Program-made: the position numbers and the translations under genes
In this document: positions 7,750 through 16,047 of the stretch, piece after piece
Layout of the letters: each line of letters opens with the position of its first letter
Numbering within the stretch: the first letter of the stretch is position 1
The notes under the pieces: generated by a model
The model's input: the letters and a program-made list of their open reading frames with translations, nothing else
What the model was told of the DNA's origin: nothing
Database searches by the model: none
Source of the DNA: Aggregatilineales bacterium
GTDB taxonomy: Bacteria > Chloroflexota > Anaerolineae > Aggregatilineales > Ch27
Direction of reading: 5' to 3'
Assembly: GCA_029976025.1 (NCBI GenBank)
Contig: JARKNX010000021.1
Span: forward strand, 1 to 64,000
DNA length: 64,000 bases

Positions 7750-8883
7750 TCAGTTACCGGGCGCGGGCGGGCCGATGAGGGATTCGTACAGGGCGACCAG
7801 CCTGGCCCCCTCCGGCTCCCAGCGGTAGCGCGCCTCAACCAGGGCGCGGCCTTCCCGCCCCAGGCGCTCGCGCAGGCCGGCGTCGGCGGCCAGCCGGGCC
7901 AGGGCGGCGGCGATGGCGGCTTCGTCTTCCGGGTTGACGGCCAGGCAGCCGACCGGCGCGAAGTCATCCCAGGCGGGGTAGTCGGCGCGGATCACGGGCA
8001 GGCCCGCCGCCATATACTCGAACACCTTGCGCGGCCGCAGCAGCATATTGAGCGGCGTCGGCAGCGCGACCTCCAGCCCGATATGCGATTCGGCCAGCAG
8101 CGCCGGGATGCGCTCGTAGGGCACGGCGGGTTCCAGCGAAAGCCTGTCCCCGCCGGCCTCGCGCAGCGCGTCAGCGAACGCCGGGAACGGGCACGGCCCG
8201 ACCACGCGCAGGCGCAGGGGAAGCTCCGGCGGCAGGCGGCGGGCCGCCCGCGCGACATTGAGCAGCCCGCGCTGCTCCTCCACGACGCCGGTGTAGATGG
8301 CCGTGATCGCGCCGTCCGGCCCCGGGCGGCCCGGCGCGGCGGGCGCGGCGGTGAAGCGCTCCAGATCGGGCAGGTTGCGCACGATCACGGCCCGCCCGGC
8401 GAACCGCGCGGCTATCGCCTCCCCGACGGTGATCACGCCGTCCGCCGTCCGCGCCGCCAGCCGCTCCCAGCCGTCGTAGAGCAGAGCGGCGGGGCGGCGC
8501 AGCGGGCGGGGGATGTAGGGCTTTTCCAGCAGATGGTAGGGCGTGTGTTCGTGGATATCCAGCACGACGCGCCGCCGGCCCAGCTTGAGCAGCCAGCCGA
8601 CGACAGTCAGCTCCGGGTCGTGCAGATGGTAGGCGTCGGCGTGCAGCGCCGCGCCGCGCCGCCAGGCCGTCCACAGGCCGCGCAGCCGCGCCCCGACTGA
8701 GAAGCGGCGCGCTGGCAGCGGCAGCAGCCGCACCCCCCCGCGCATTTCGTCCGGCGCGCCCTGCGCCAGCAGCGTCACCCGGTAGCCAGCGGCGGCCAGC
8801 GTCCGCGCTTCGCGGTGGTAGACGCGCGTATCAAACGGGTCGTGGACGGTGGTGATGATGCAGATGTGGGGCGGGTCGCTCAT
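7750..8883 (-). CDS. Glycosyltransferase family 4-type protein
   Basis: A 377-residue GT-B glycosyltransferase. The N-terminal acceptor domain opens with the usual strand ICIITTVHDPFDTRVYHREA and contains DAYHLHDPEL and LDIHEHTPYHLL. The C-terminal nucleotide-sugar domain has IYTGVVEEQRG, LRLRVVGPCP and the donor-binding region RPRKVFEYMAAGLPVIRADY, where the EX7E-type glutamate is replaced by a KxFEY arrangement common in GT4. It would transfer a sugar from an NDP donor during envelope or exopolysaccharide synthesis at the cytoplasmic face. It is encoded alone on the minus strand, about 110 bp upstream of the cytidylate kinase-like gene. Confidence 0.85.
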   Translation of the reverse strand: MSDPPHICIITTVHDPFDTRVYHREARTLAAAGYRVTLLAQGAPDEMRGGVRLLPLPARRFSVGARLRGLWTAWRRGAALHADAYHLHDPELTVVGWLLKLGRRRVVLDIHEHTPYHLLEKPYIPRPLRRPAALLYDGWERLAARTADGVITVGEAIAARFAGRAVIVRNLPDLERFTAAPAAPGRPGPDGAITAIYTGVVEEQRGLLNVARAARRLPPELPLRLRVVGPCPFPAFADALREAGGDRLSLEPAVPYERIPALLAESHIGLEVALPTPLNMLLRPRKVFEYMAAGLPVIRADYPAWDDFAPVGCLAVNPEDEAAIAAALARLAADAGLRERLGREGRALVEARYRWEPEGARLVALYESLIGPPAPGN

Positions 8884-8966
8884 CAGGGACGATCCAGGTT
8901 ATCCTGCTGGAACCTGCCCGGATTATAGCAGGCCCTGCCGCCGGGCGTTGGCAGGCCGGGAATCAA

Positions 8967-8996
8967 CAGCGGCGGAGCCTTTTCGCCCCGCCGCTG
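8967..8996 (-). terminator. Hairpin after the RTX-like secreted protein gene
   Basis: A 9-bp stem CAGCGGCGG/CCGCCGCTG lies just beyond the minus-strand stop at 9017. On that strand it is followed by TTGATT, a weak T-rich end, so it is a plausible terminator. Confidence 0.5.
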
Positions 8997-9016
8997 CGCT
9001 TTTCCGCCCGCCGGCC

Positions 9017-10291
9017 TCAATGGGGATATTCTTCCAGACCGACCCGGTAGGGGTTGAAGACGTAGATATAGCCGCCCGGCCCCATCCCCTGCAACTGGTC
9101 CGAGGACAGCGCCCACAGGCTGACCCCGAGCCTCTCCTCGATCAGCACGTGCTGGCCGCTGGCGACCGCCTGCTGCAGCGCGGCGCGGAGCGTGTCCTCG
9201 CCGACCCGGAAGGCGAATACGCCGCCGTTGTCGTCCAGCGCCCAGAGGTCAACCCCGCCGATTGGCACGGCGTAGAGGACCACGGTCGCGGCAATGTCGC
9301 CGGCGTTGAGGCGCCCATCGTAGAAGATCGCCATATAGAGCTGGTTGACGAGGTCCTCAAAGTTGACCCAGGTGTATGTCTGGCCGTGGATGGTGATGGT
9401 GCCGCCGCCGGGGGCCGCCGCTGCCAGCTCCGCCGCCAGCGCCTCGATGCCATCGGGGGCGATCGACATCCGGAAGATCAGGCTGTCCGTCCCGGACCCG
9501 CCGTCGATCAGGCCGGTGATCTGCCCGCCGGAGATGACCACGGTGTCGTCACCGGCGCCCGCGTTGATTGAAGCGCCGCTGGAGCGGATGTTGCCGGAAT
9601 TGTCGATGATGTCGTTGCCGGAGCCGCCCTGAATGCCGACCGCGTTCAGGCCGGTGGTTGTCAGGGTGCCCGTGTTGCGCACGGTGTTATTGCTGTCACG
9701 GAGGAGGATCGCCGGCGCCGTCTCGCCATGTGTGGTGATGGCGCCCTGGTTGAGCACTGTGCCGCCCGCGAAAATGCCCCGGCTGTTGTCGCCCAGCGTC
9801 AGGATCAGGCCGCTGTTGAGGATCAGGTTGCCCACGTCTGAGGCGATGCCGTAACTCCAGTCGCTGCTTGTCCGGATCAGGCCGCCGTTCTCAATGCGGC
9901 TGCGCCCTTCATCGGTGCGGACGGCGTCATTGTCGTCGGTCCAGATTTCTCCGAGGTTGCGGATCGCGTTATAGTAGCCGCGCAGATGGATGCCGCCCTG
10001 GCCGCTGGGCGGTGTGACCCGCCCGCCGCTCATGATTATGACCGTATCGTTGCCGTCCAGGTTAGTCGCCAGCGTCCCCTGCACGATCGCGCCAGGCAGG
10101 ACGGTGATCGTATCCCGCCCGGTCAGCGTATTGGTGCCGGTCGGGTCCACCCCGGCGCAGATGACGACATCATCCCCCGCTGTGCCTGCGGGGACGCACT
10201 GGGCGAGGGCCGGGGCAGCCAGGCCGGGCGCGAGGATGAGGATCAAGCCGACAAGCAGGCTGCCAATGAATAGTAGTATGTGTTTCACCAT
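9017..10291 (-). CDS. Secreted repeat protein with RTX-like Ca-binding motifs
   Basis: A 424-residue exported protein. A signal peptide of about 30 residues (KHILLFIGSLLVGLILI, then AAPALAQ) precedes a region (about 40-280) of irregular repeats rich in Gly, Asn, Thr and Asp with NSGxI/NxGxI rungs, as in right-handed beta-helix or autotransporter-like solenoids. Embedded in it are matches to the RTX nonapeptide GGxGxDxUx: GGSGNDIID, GGSGTDSLI and the related GAGDDTVVI. Residues from about 285 are different and predicted globular. The start at 10291 is placed by AAGGAG 8 bp upstream. It is flanked by its own AT-rich upstream region and is probably monocistronic. The role is unknown; cell-surface or extracellular location is inferred. 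Confidence 0.75.
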   Translation of the reverse strand: MVKHILLFIGSLLVGLILILAPGLAAPALAQCVPAGTAGDDVVICAGVDPTGTNTLTGRDTITVLPGAIVQGTLATNLDGNDTVIIMSGGRVTPPSGQGGIHLRGYYNAIRNLGEIWTDDNDAVRTDEGRSRIENGGLIRTSSDWSYGIASDVGNLILNSGLILTLGDNSRGIFAGGTVLNQGAITTHGETAPAILLRDSNNTVRNTGTLTTTGLNAVGIQGGSGNDIIDNSGNIRSSGASINAGAGDDTVVISGGQITGLIDGGSGTDSLIFRMSIAPDGIEALAAELAAAAPGGGTITIHGQTYTWVNFEDLVNQLYMAIFYDGRLNAGDIAATVVLYAVPIGGVDLWALDDNGGVFAFRVGEDTLRAALQQAVASGQHVLIEERLGVSLWALSSDQLQGMGPGGYIYVFNPYRVGLEEYPH

Positions 10292-10509
10292 AGAGTGCTC
10301 CTTAAGCAAAATATAATCTGAGGACGATGAAAGCCCGGAAATCCTATTGCCATCATTGTAGCATAGATAACTACCTTGATGCGGCAGAATTTATAGAGAA
10401 TTCATAAGTTTATTTATGGCTCCCGTAATCGGCCGTCTGCAATTCACTCCGGCCGGTCAGCAGCCCGCTGCCATCGCCATCGACGCCGCTTTTCGCCCCG
10501 CGCCGGGCA

Positions 10510-10539
10510 TTGCGACTCGCTTCTCCCTCGTGATACAAT
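10510..10539 (+). promoter_or_regulatory. Promoter upstream of glmU and a short leader RNA
   Basis: The -35 is TTGCGA (10510-10515) and the -10 is TACAAT (10534-10539), with an 18-bp spacer. The predicted start near 10546 gives a ~106-nt transcript up to the hairpin-T tract at 10622-10651, and glmU begins 63 bp after that. Confidence 0.5.
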
Positions 10540-10545
10540 GACGTC

Positions 10546-10651
10546 CTGACGTGAGGATGATCTTGGCCGACGGACCGGAAGAACCTCCTGGAGAGACATC
10601 CCTGTTGTAGAGGATGGCAGACCGCGGCGCCCCGGCGCCTGCGGATTTTTT
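10546..10651 (+). ncRNA. Candidate short RNA or attenuated leader of glmU
   Basis: The segment between the promoter at 10510-10539 and the terminator at 10622-10651 is about 106 nt, has no ORF and can form hairpins: TCCT...AGGA near 10545-10560 and CATCCCT...AGAGGATG around 10597-10617. It does not carry the SRP GGAA-tetraloop core (GGAAGCAGC side missing) or another class I can name. It could be an independent small RNA, or a leader whose terminator regulates glmU read-through. Confidence 0.4.
10622..10651 (+). terminator. Intrinsic terminator or attenuator before glmU
   Basis: The stem CCGC-GGCGCC pairs with GGCGCC-T-GCGG (10622-10644, one bulged T) and is followed by A and six T (10646-10651). 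It sits upstream of glmU in the sense orientation, which is an attenuator-like position. Confidence 0.7.
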
Positions 10652-10714
10652 GCATTATGCTGTTGCGGGGGCCGGGGCGGCACCATACCCCGCTGATGTG
10701 TGAGGATGGGCGCT

Positions 10715-12142
10715 ATGGCTTCGATAGAAGCGGGCAATCTGACGGTGGTGATCCTGGCGGCGGGGCAGGGGACCCGGATGAAGTCGCATCTGGCCAAGGT
10801 GCTGCACCCGGTTGCCGGCTGGCCGATGGTGGATTATGCGGTGAAGGCCGCCCACGACCTGAGCGGCCGGCCGCCGGTCCTCGTCGTCGGCCAGCAGAGC
10901 GAAGCCGTCCGCGACCATGTGGGCGACCGCGCCCTCTGTGTCGAGCAGGCCGAGCGCCGGGGCACCGCCCACGCCCTCATGATGGCTGAGACTGCTCTGC
11001 GCAGCCAGGCCGGGCTTGTCCTCGTCCTTTACGCCGATATGCCGCTGCTGCGCCCGGAGACGCTGCGCCGCCTGGTGGAGGCGCACACGGCGTCCGCCGC
11101 CCGCCCGGCGGTGACGATGCTGACTTTTGTGGCCGACAATCCGCGCGGGTTCGGGCGCGTGGTGCGGCGCGCCGACGGCGCGGTAGCCGCTATCGTGGAA
11201 GAAGCCGTCGCCACCCCGGAGCAGCTCGCCGTTCGCGAGCTGAACGTGGGCGTCTACGTGTTCGATGCCGCCTGGCTGTGGGGCGCGCTGGCGCGCATCA
11301 CGCCCACCCCGCCCAAAGACGAATACTACCTGACGGACACAGTCGCCCTGGCCAACGCCGACGGTCGGACCGTGCTGGCCGTCGCCGGTGCGGACCCCGA
11401 CGAGCTGATCGGCATCAATACCCGCGTCCATCTGGCCGAAGCCGAGGCCGCCATGCGCCGCCGGATCAACCGGGAGCACATGCTCAACGGCGTGACCCTG
11501 GTGGACCCCGCCACCACTTACATCGAGCCGGGTGTCCTGATCGGCCCGGACACCGTGATCCAGCCCAACACCCACCTGCGTGGTCGGACCGCCATCGGCT
11601 CCGGCTGCGTCATCGGCCCCAATGCCATCCTCGATGACGCTGTGCTGGGCGACGGCTGCGCGGTCGTGGCCTCCGTCATTCAGGGGTCCACGCTGGGCAG
11701 CCATGTCGATGTCGGCCCCTTCGCCCGGATTCGCGGCGGCGCGCTTCTGGACGACGGCGTGCATATGGGCAACTTCGGCGAGATCAAAGGCTCACACCTG
11801 GGGCCGGGCGTCAAGATGGGGCATTTCAGCTATCTCGGCGACGCCGAGATCGGCCCCCATGTCAACATCGGCGCCGGGACAATCACCTGTAACTTCGACG
11901 GCGTCTCCAAGCACAAGACTGTGATCGGCGAAGGCGCCTTCATCGGCAGCGACACGATGCTGGTCGCGCCGGTGACAGTGGGGGCCAACGCCCAGACCGG
12001 CGCGGGGGCCGTAGTCCGCCGTTCCGTCCCCGACGGCAAGGTCGCGGTCGGCGTCCCCGCCCGCGTCATCGGCGACAGCCGCATCGCCGAGCGCCGCGCC
12101 GCCAACCAGAAAGCCAAAGCCGGGGGCGAAGGCCAGTCCTGA
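10715..12142 (+). CDS. glmU: Bifunctional GlcNAc-1-P uridylyltransferase / GlcN-1-P acetyltransferase
   Basis: A 475-residue GlmU making UDP-N-acetylglucosamine for peptidoglycan and surface glycans. The N-terminal uridylyltransferase domain carries the signature LAAGQGTRM (14-22) plus a Lys shortly after it, and LYADMPLL. The C-terminal half is a left-handed beta helix of hexapeptide repeats with the acetyltransferase motif GHFSYLGDAEIG (catalytic His370) and NIGAGTITCNFDG for CoA binding. Of three possible starts I prefer ATG 10715, because GAGG sits 9 bp upstream; ATG 10706 directly abuts GAGG. It is followed closely (9 bp) by the CNNM gene and is preceded by the attenuator-like hairpin described separately. 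Confidence 0.95.
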   Translation: MASIEAGNLTVVILAAGQGTRMKSHLAKVLHPVAGWPMVDYAVKAAHDLSGRPPVLVVGQQSEAVRDHVGDRALCVEQAERRGTAHALMMAETALRSQAGLVLVLYADMPLLRPETLRRLVEAHTASAARPAVTMLTFVADNPRGFGRVVRRADGAVAAIVEEAVATPEQLAVRELNVGVYVFDAAWLWGALARITPTPPKDEYYLTDTVALANADGRTVLAVAGADPDELIGINTRVHLAEAEAAMRRRINREHMLNGVTLVDPATTYIEPGVLIGPDTVIQPNTHLRGRTAIGSGCVIGPNAILDDAVLGDGCAVVASVIQGSTLGSHVDVGPFARIRGGALLDDGVHMGNFGEIKGSHLGPGVKMGHFSYLGDAEIGPHVNIGAGTITCNFDGVSKHKTVIGEGAFIGSDTMLVAPVTVGANAQTGAGAVVRRSVPDGKVAVGVPARVIGDSRIAERRAANQKAKAGGEGQS

Positions 12143-12151
12143 CGCCCCCAG

Positions 12152-13534
12152 ATGGGAAGTGAACCTGTGGACCCGACGCTTTCCAGCCTGATCGTGGTCT
12201 TGATCTTGCTCCTGATCAATATCCTGCTCTCGCTGGGCTACAATGTCCTGATTAACGCGCAAAAGACGACCCTCTCCAGCCTGGCCGGGTCGGGCAACCG
12301 CCGGGCCGCCCGGGCGCTGGCCGTGAGCGAAGACGCCACGCATCTGCTGAACACCTACACGCTCAGCGTGATGCTGGTGCGCTTCTTCGCCGCCGGGGTG
12401 ATCGCCATCGGCATCGCACCGGCGCTGGGGAGCTGGCTGGCCGGGCTGGGCATGGAGGCGGCCGTCGCCCTGATCCTGGCTGAGATCATCGTCCTCCTCC
12501 TCGGCGCGGCGATCATGCTTATGGTCGGCGGGCAGATTCCGGCGGCGATTGCCGCTGCCCGCGCCGACCGGATGGTGCTGTGGATGGCCGGGCCGATGAC
12601 GCTCCTGGTGCGCGCGATGTCGCCGCTGTCGAGCCTGCTGCGCCGGATCAGCGATGCCGCTGTCCGCCTGTTGCACGTTCAGGCGCGCGTCCGCAACGTG
12701 ACCGAGGAGGAGATCATGACTCTGGTCGATGCCGGGCAGGAGGACGGCGCGATCGAGACGGAAGAGAAGGAGATGATCTACTCCATCTTCCAGCTGGGCG
12801 ATACGTCCGTGCGGGAAGTTATGGTCCCCCGGCCCGATGTGATCGCCCTGCCGCTGGATACGCCGCTGGAAGCCGTGATCCAGACGGTGCTGGAGGCCGG
12901 GCATTCACGCATCCCCGTCTACGAGGACAACATCGATCACATTCGCGGGTTGCTCTACGCTAAGGATATACTCAAGCTGTGGGGCGGCGCCAGCGCCGGG
13001 GATGGGCTGAGCGGCCTGCTGCGCCCGGCCTATTTCGTGCCGGAGGGCAAGGGCGCGCGGACCCTGCTCCAGGAAATGCAGCGCGACCGTATCCACCTGG
13101 CCGTCATCGTCGATGAGTACGGCGGCACCGCCGGCCTGGTCACTCTGGAGGACCTGATTGAGGAGATCATCGGCGAGGTCCGCGATGAGTACGATCAGAA
13201 CGAGCTGACCCTCTACCGGCAGGTCAGCGAGGACGAATATATCTGTAACGCCCGCCTGGACCTGGACGATCTGAACCGCCTGCTCGATATCGATCTGCCG
13301 ACCGACGAGAGCGATACGCTGGGCGGCTACATCCTCTTCGAGATTGGCGAGGTTCCTGAACCCGGCGCGGTGCTGGAAACGAGCCAGGTGCGGCTGGAGG
13401 TGCTGACCGTCGATCAGCGGCGCATCGGCGAGGTGCGCGTCACCCGCATCCGCCCCGCGCCGCCGGAAGCGGCTCCGCCAGAGCAGCCCGGGCCTGACGC
13501 CTCCGAAGATCGGGATCATGAGGCGGGGAGATAG
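12152..13534 (+). CDS. CNNM/CorC-type membrane protein (DUF21, CBS pair, CorC_HlyC)
   Basis: A 460-residue member of the family often annotated hemolysin or magnesium/cobalt efflux protein. Three to four membrane segments make up the DUF21 domain (about 10-160). A CBS pair follows (about 205-325, with [11 protein letters not shown] and [17 protein letters not shown]), then [20 protein letters not shown] and a CorC_HlyC domain. The DUF21 Gly-Glu-x-x-Pro-Lys motif is replaced by GGQIPAAI, so ion transport may be altered. A GTG at 12167 with GGAAGTGA ahead of it is an alternative start. It is co-directional with glmU and with a paralogue that starts 2 bp after its stop. Confidence 0.85.
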   Translation: MGSEPVDPTLSSLIVVLILLLINILLSLGYNVLINAQKTTLSSLAGSGNRRAARALAVSEDATHLLNTYTLSVMLVRFFAAGVIAIGIAPALGSWLAGLGMEAAVALILAEIIVLLLGAAIMLMVGGQIPAAIAAARADRMVLWMAGPMTLLVRAMSPLSSLLRRISDAAVRLLHVQARVRNVTEEEIMTLVDAGQEDGAIETEEKEMIYSIFQLGDTSVREVMVPRPDVIALPLDTPLEAVIQTVLEAGHSRIPVYEDNIDHIRGLLYAKDILKLWGGASAGDGLSGLLRPAYFVPEGKGARTLLQEMQRDRIHLAVIVDEYGGTAGLVTLEDLIEEIIGEVRDEYDQNELTLYRQVSEDEYICNARLDLDDLNRLLDIDLPTDESDTLGGYILFEIGEVPEPGAVLETSQVRLEVLTVDQRRIGEVRVTRIRPAPPEAAPPEQPGPDASEDRDHEAGR

Positions 13535-13536
13535 CC

Positions 13537-14886
13537 ATGAACCCCACTTTGGGCCTGCTGGTCGCAACGCTGCTGGTGCTGACAAACGCCTTCTTTGTGG
13601 CGACGGAGTTCGCCCTGGTCAGCGTCCGTCGCTCGCGGGTGGAGGCGCTGATCGAGGCCGGCAACACCACCGCCCGGGTTGTCCATGATGCCATTGACGA
13701 TCTGGACCGCTACATTGCCGCCACCCAGCTCGGCATCACGATGGCCAGTCTGGGCCTGGGCTGGGTGGCCGAGCCGGCACTGGGGTATCTGGTGGAGCCG
13801 GTGATCACGGCCATTCTGGGGCCGCTGTCGCGCATCCTCCCGGCAGGCGCGGTGCAGATTTCGTCGAGCGCGGCCATCGGCGGGGCCATTGCCTTCACCC
13901 TGGTCACGTTCGCCCATGTCGTGATCGGCGAGCTGGTCCCCAAGTCTGTCGCTCTGCAAGACCCGGAAGCAACCGCGCTCCGGGTGGCCCGGCCGATCCG
14001 CTGGGTGGCGCGCCTGTTCTACTGGCCGGTTAAAGTGCTGAACGGGACGGGCAACGCCATCCTGCGCCTGCTGGGGGTGGAACCGGCCAGCGATCACCAG
14101 GTCCATTCCGTCGAGGAACTGAAGATTCTCGTCCGTTCCAGTGCGGAAAGCGGCGTCCTGGCCGGCGGCGAGGACGATATCGTGGAAGCCGTCTTTGAGA
14201 TGGGCGAGACGCGCGCCCGCCAGTTGATGGTCCCGCGCACGGAGGTGGTGGCCTTCCAGGCCGATCTGCTCCTGCCGGAAGTAGTCGATCTGGTGGCCGA
14301 GAGCGCGCTGACCAAGTTCCCCGTCTACGAGGAGGATCTGGATCAGACGATCGGCATTCTGCATGCCAAGGACCTGCTGCGCACCCTGCGCCGCGCCAAC
14401 GCTGAGGAGGCCGGCTCCTGGCAGCAGTGGCGTGTCCGCAACCTGATCCGGCCCGCCCTGTTCGTCTCCGAATCAATCAGCATCAGCGACCTGCTCACCC
14501 GCTTCCGCCAGGAAAAGCAGCATCTGGCCATCCTGCTGGACGAATACGGCGGCATGGCCGGGCTGATCACGCTGGAGGACCTGCTGGAAGAGATCGTCGG
14601 CGATGTGCAGGATATCTTCGGCGGCGGTGAGACTGACATTCAGCACCAGCCGGACGGCTCTTACCTCCTCAGCGGCCTGACCGCGATCGACGAGGTGAAT
14701 GAGCACTTCAACCTCAAGCTGGCCGACCCCAGCTACGAGACCATCGCCGGATATATCCTGGGCCGGCTGGACCGCATGGCCCAGGTTGGCGATACAGTGG
14801 AGGGCGGGGGCGTCCGCCTGACGGTGGAGACGATGGACCACCTGCGGATCGAGCGCGTCCGGCTGGAGTTTGCCCCGCCTGACTAG
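13537..14886 (+). CDS. CNNM/CorC-type membrane protein, paralogue with intact motif
   Basis: A 449-residue paralogue of the preceding gene with the same plan: DUF21 membrane domain, CBS pair and CorC_HlyC domain. Here the DUF21 signature GELVPKSVAL is intact. The CBS region contains RQLMVPRTEVVAF and LDEYGGMAGLITLEDLLEEI, and the C-terminal domain has TIAGYILGRLDRM. The family contains Mg2+ transporters (CorC, CNNM), so divalent cation export is the best guess. It begins 2 bp after the stop of the first paralogue. The two may work as a heterodimer, which is inference. A palindromic repeat cluster separates it from cydB. Confidence 0.88.
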   Translation: MNPTLGLLVATLLVLTNAFFVATEFALVSVRRSRVEALIEAGNTTARVVHDAIDDLDRYIAATQLGITMASLGLGWVAEPALGYLVEPVITAILGPLSRILPAGAVQISSSAAIGGAIAFTLVTFAHVVIGELVPKSVALQDPEATALRVARPIRWVARLFYWPVKVLNGTGNAILRLLGVEPASDHQVHSVEELKILVRSSAESGVLAGGEDDIVEAVFEMGETRARQLMVPRTEVVAFQADLLLPEVVDLVAESALTKFPVYEEDLDQTIGILHAKDLLRTLRRANAEEAGSWQQWRVRNLIRPALFVSESISISDLLTRFRQEKQHLAILLDEYGGMAGLITLEDLLEEIVGDVQDIFGGGETDIQHQPDGSYLLSGLTAIDEVNEHFNLKLADPSYETIAGYILGRLDRMAQVGDTVEGGGVRLTVETMDHLRIERVRLEFAPPD

Positions 14887-14930
14887 CCCGCGCGCCAGGC
14901 TCCCATCCCCGGATAAGGCCCCCATCCCCG

Positions 14931-15006
14931 TCCCTTCCCCGACAAGTGGGGAAGGGAGCGGGACTCCTCTCTCCATCTACGTGGAGAGGAGCCGACCTCT
15001 GGTCGG
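14931..15006. repeat. Intergenic palindromic repeat cluster, copy 1
   Basis: Three successive short inverted repeats: CCCTTCCCC/GGGGAAGGG (14932-14956), CTCTCCA/TGGAGAG (14969-14988) and CCGACC/GGTCGG (14992-15006), followed by a G-rich TGGGGGTGGGGT tail. The last two modules recur at 17659-17699. It lies in the gap between the convergent CNNM gene and cydB and could also serve as a transcription barrier. Confidence 0.75.
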
Positions 15007-15018
15007 TGGGGGTGGGGT

Positions 15019-16035
15019 CTAATACACCAGCGGGCTGTCCTTGCTCACCCGCTTGCGGAAGACGTAATACGACCACGCCTGGTAGACCAGCACAATCGGC
15101 AGGAAGATCAGGGCCACCACGGTCATGATTTGCAGCGTGTACTGGCTGGCGGCGGCGTTGTGGATTGTCAGGCTGTAGGCCGGGTCGAGGCTGGAGATCA
15201 TCACGCGCGGGAACATCCCCCTGAAGGCCGTGATCGTCGCCAGCAGGATCAGCGCTCCCATCGTCCAGAAAGCCCAGCCGAACCGCCCGCGATTCACCAG
15301 CCAGCCCACGCCCAGCAGCGCCAGGCCGGCGAGGACGGCCGTCAGCGGCGGCACGAACCCCTGCGTCGTCAGGATATCCGTCTCGAAGTAGGTCAGGACG
15401 ACCAGCACCGCCACCAGCACTGTGGCGATCGGGCCGATCTTTTTGGTGATCGCCTCTGCCCGCGCCCGGACCTCGCCATCGGTCCTGTTAACCAGGAAGA
15501 TCGCGCCGTGCAGGGCGAAGATCGCCACCGCTGACAGCCCGCCGACCAGCGCGTAGGGGTTGAGCAGCGTGAGCAGATCGCCGGTGTACATCATATTCGC
15601 GTCAATGGGCACGCCGCGCACGAGATTGGCCAGGGCCACGCCCCACAGCAGGGCCGGGGCGACGCTGCCGACGAAGATGCCCCGATCCCAGTTGCGCCGC
15701 CAGGTCAGGCTGGCCTGCTTGCCGCGGAATTCAATCGCTATGCCGCGCAGGATCAGCGCCAGCAGGAGCAGCACCAGCGCCAGGTAGAAGCCGCTGAACA
15801 GCGTGGCGTACCACTGGGGGAAGGCGGCGAACATCGCCCCGCCCGCCGTGATCATCCACACCTCATTGCCATCCCAGACCGGCCCGATCGTGTTGAGGAT
15901 CTGGCGGCGCTCGCGGTCGGTCTTGCCCAGGAACGGCAGCAGCATCCCCATGCCGAAGTCAAAGCCCTCCAGGAAGAAGAAGCCGGTGAAGAGCACTGTA
16001 ATGAACAGGAACCACAGAGCATTCAGGTCGAGCAT
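15019..16035 (-). CDS. cydB: Cytochrome bd quinol oxidase subunit II
   Basis: A 338-residue CydB with about nine hydrophobic segments. The N-terminal FFFLEGFDFGMGMLLPFLGK and GPVWDGNEVWMITAGGAMFA are family hallmarks, the latter near the conserved Trp/Asp/Asn residues. With CydA it forms the high-affinity terminal oxidase that reduces oxygen with quinol electrons in the cytoplasmic membrane. It follows cydA by 12 bp on the minus strand, an operon arrangement. No CydX-like small ORF or cydCD assembly genes are seen nearby. Confidence 0.95.
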   Translation of the reverse strand: MLDLNALWFLFITVLFTGFFFLEGFDFGMGMLLPFLGKTDRERRQILNTIGPVWDGNEVWMITAGGAMFAAFPQWYATLFSGFYLALVLLLLALILRGIAIEFRGKQASLTWRRNWDRGIFVGSVAPALLWGVALANLVRGVPIDANMMYTGDLLTLLNPYALVGGLSAVAIFALHGAIFLVNRTDGEVRARAEAITKKIGPIATVLVAVLVVLTYFETDILTTQGFVPPLTAVLAGLALLGVGWLVNRGRFGWAFWTMGALILLATITAFRGMFPRVMISSLDPAYSLTIHNAAASQYTLQIMTVVALIFLPIVLVYQAWSYYVFRKRVSKDSPLVY

Positions 16036-16047
16036 CCTGGCATCCTC

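Noticed and set aside
10570..10600. GGACCGGAAGAACC resembling an SRP RNA tetraloop
   Set aside because: The 3' side GGAAGCAGC of the SRP core is missing.
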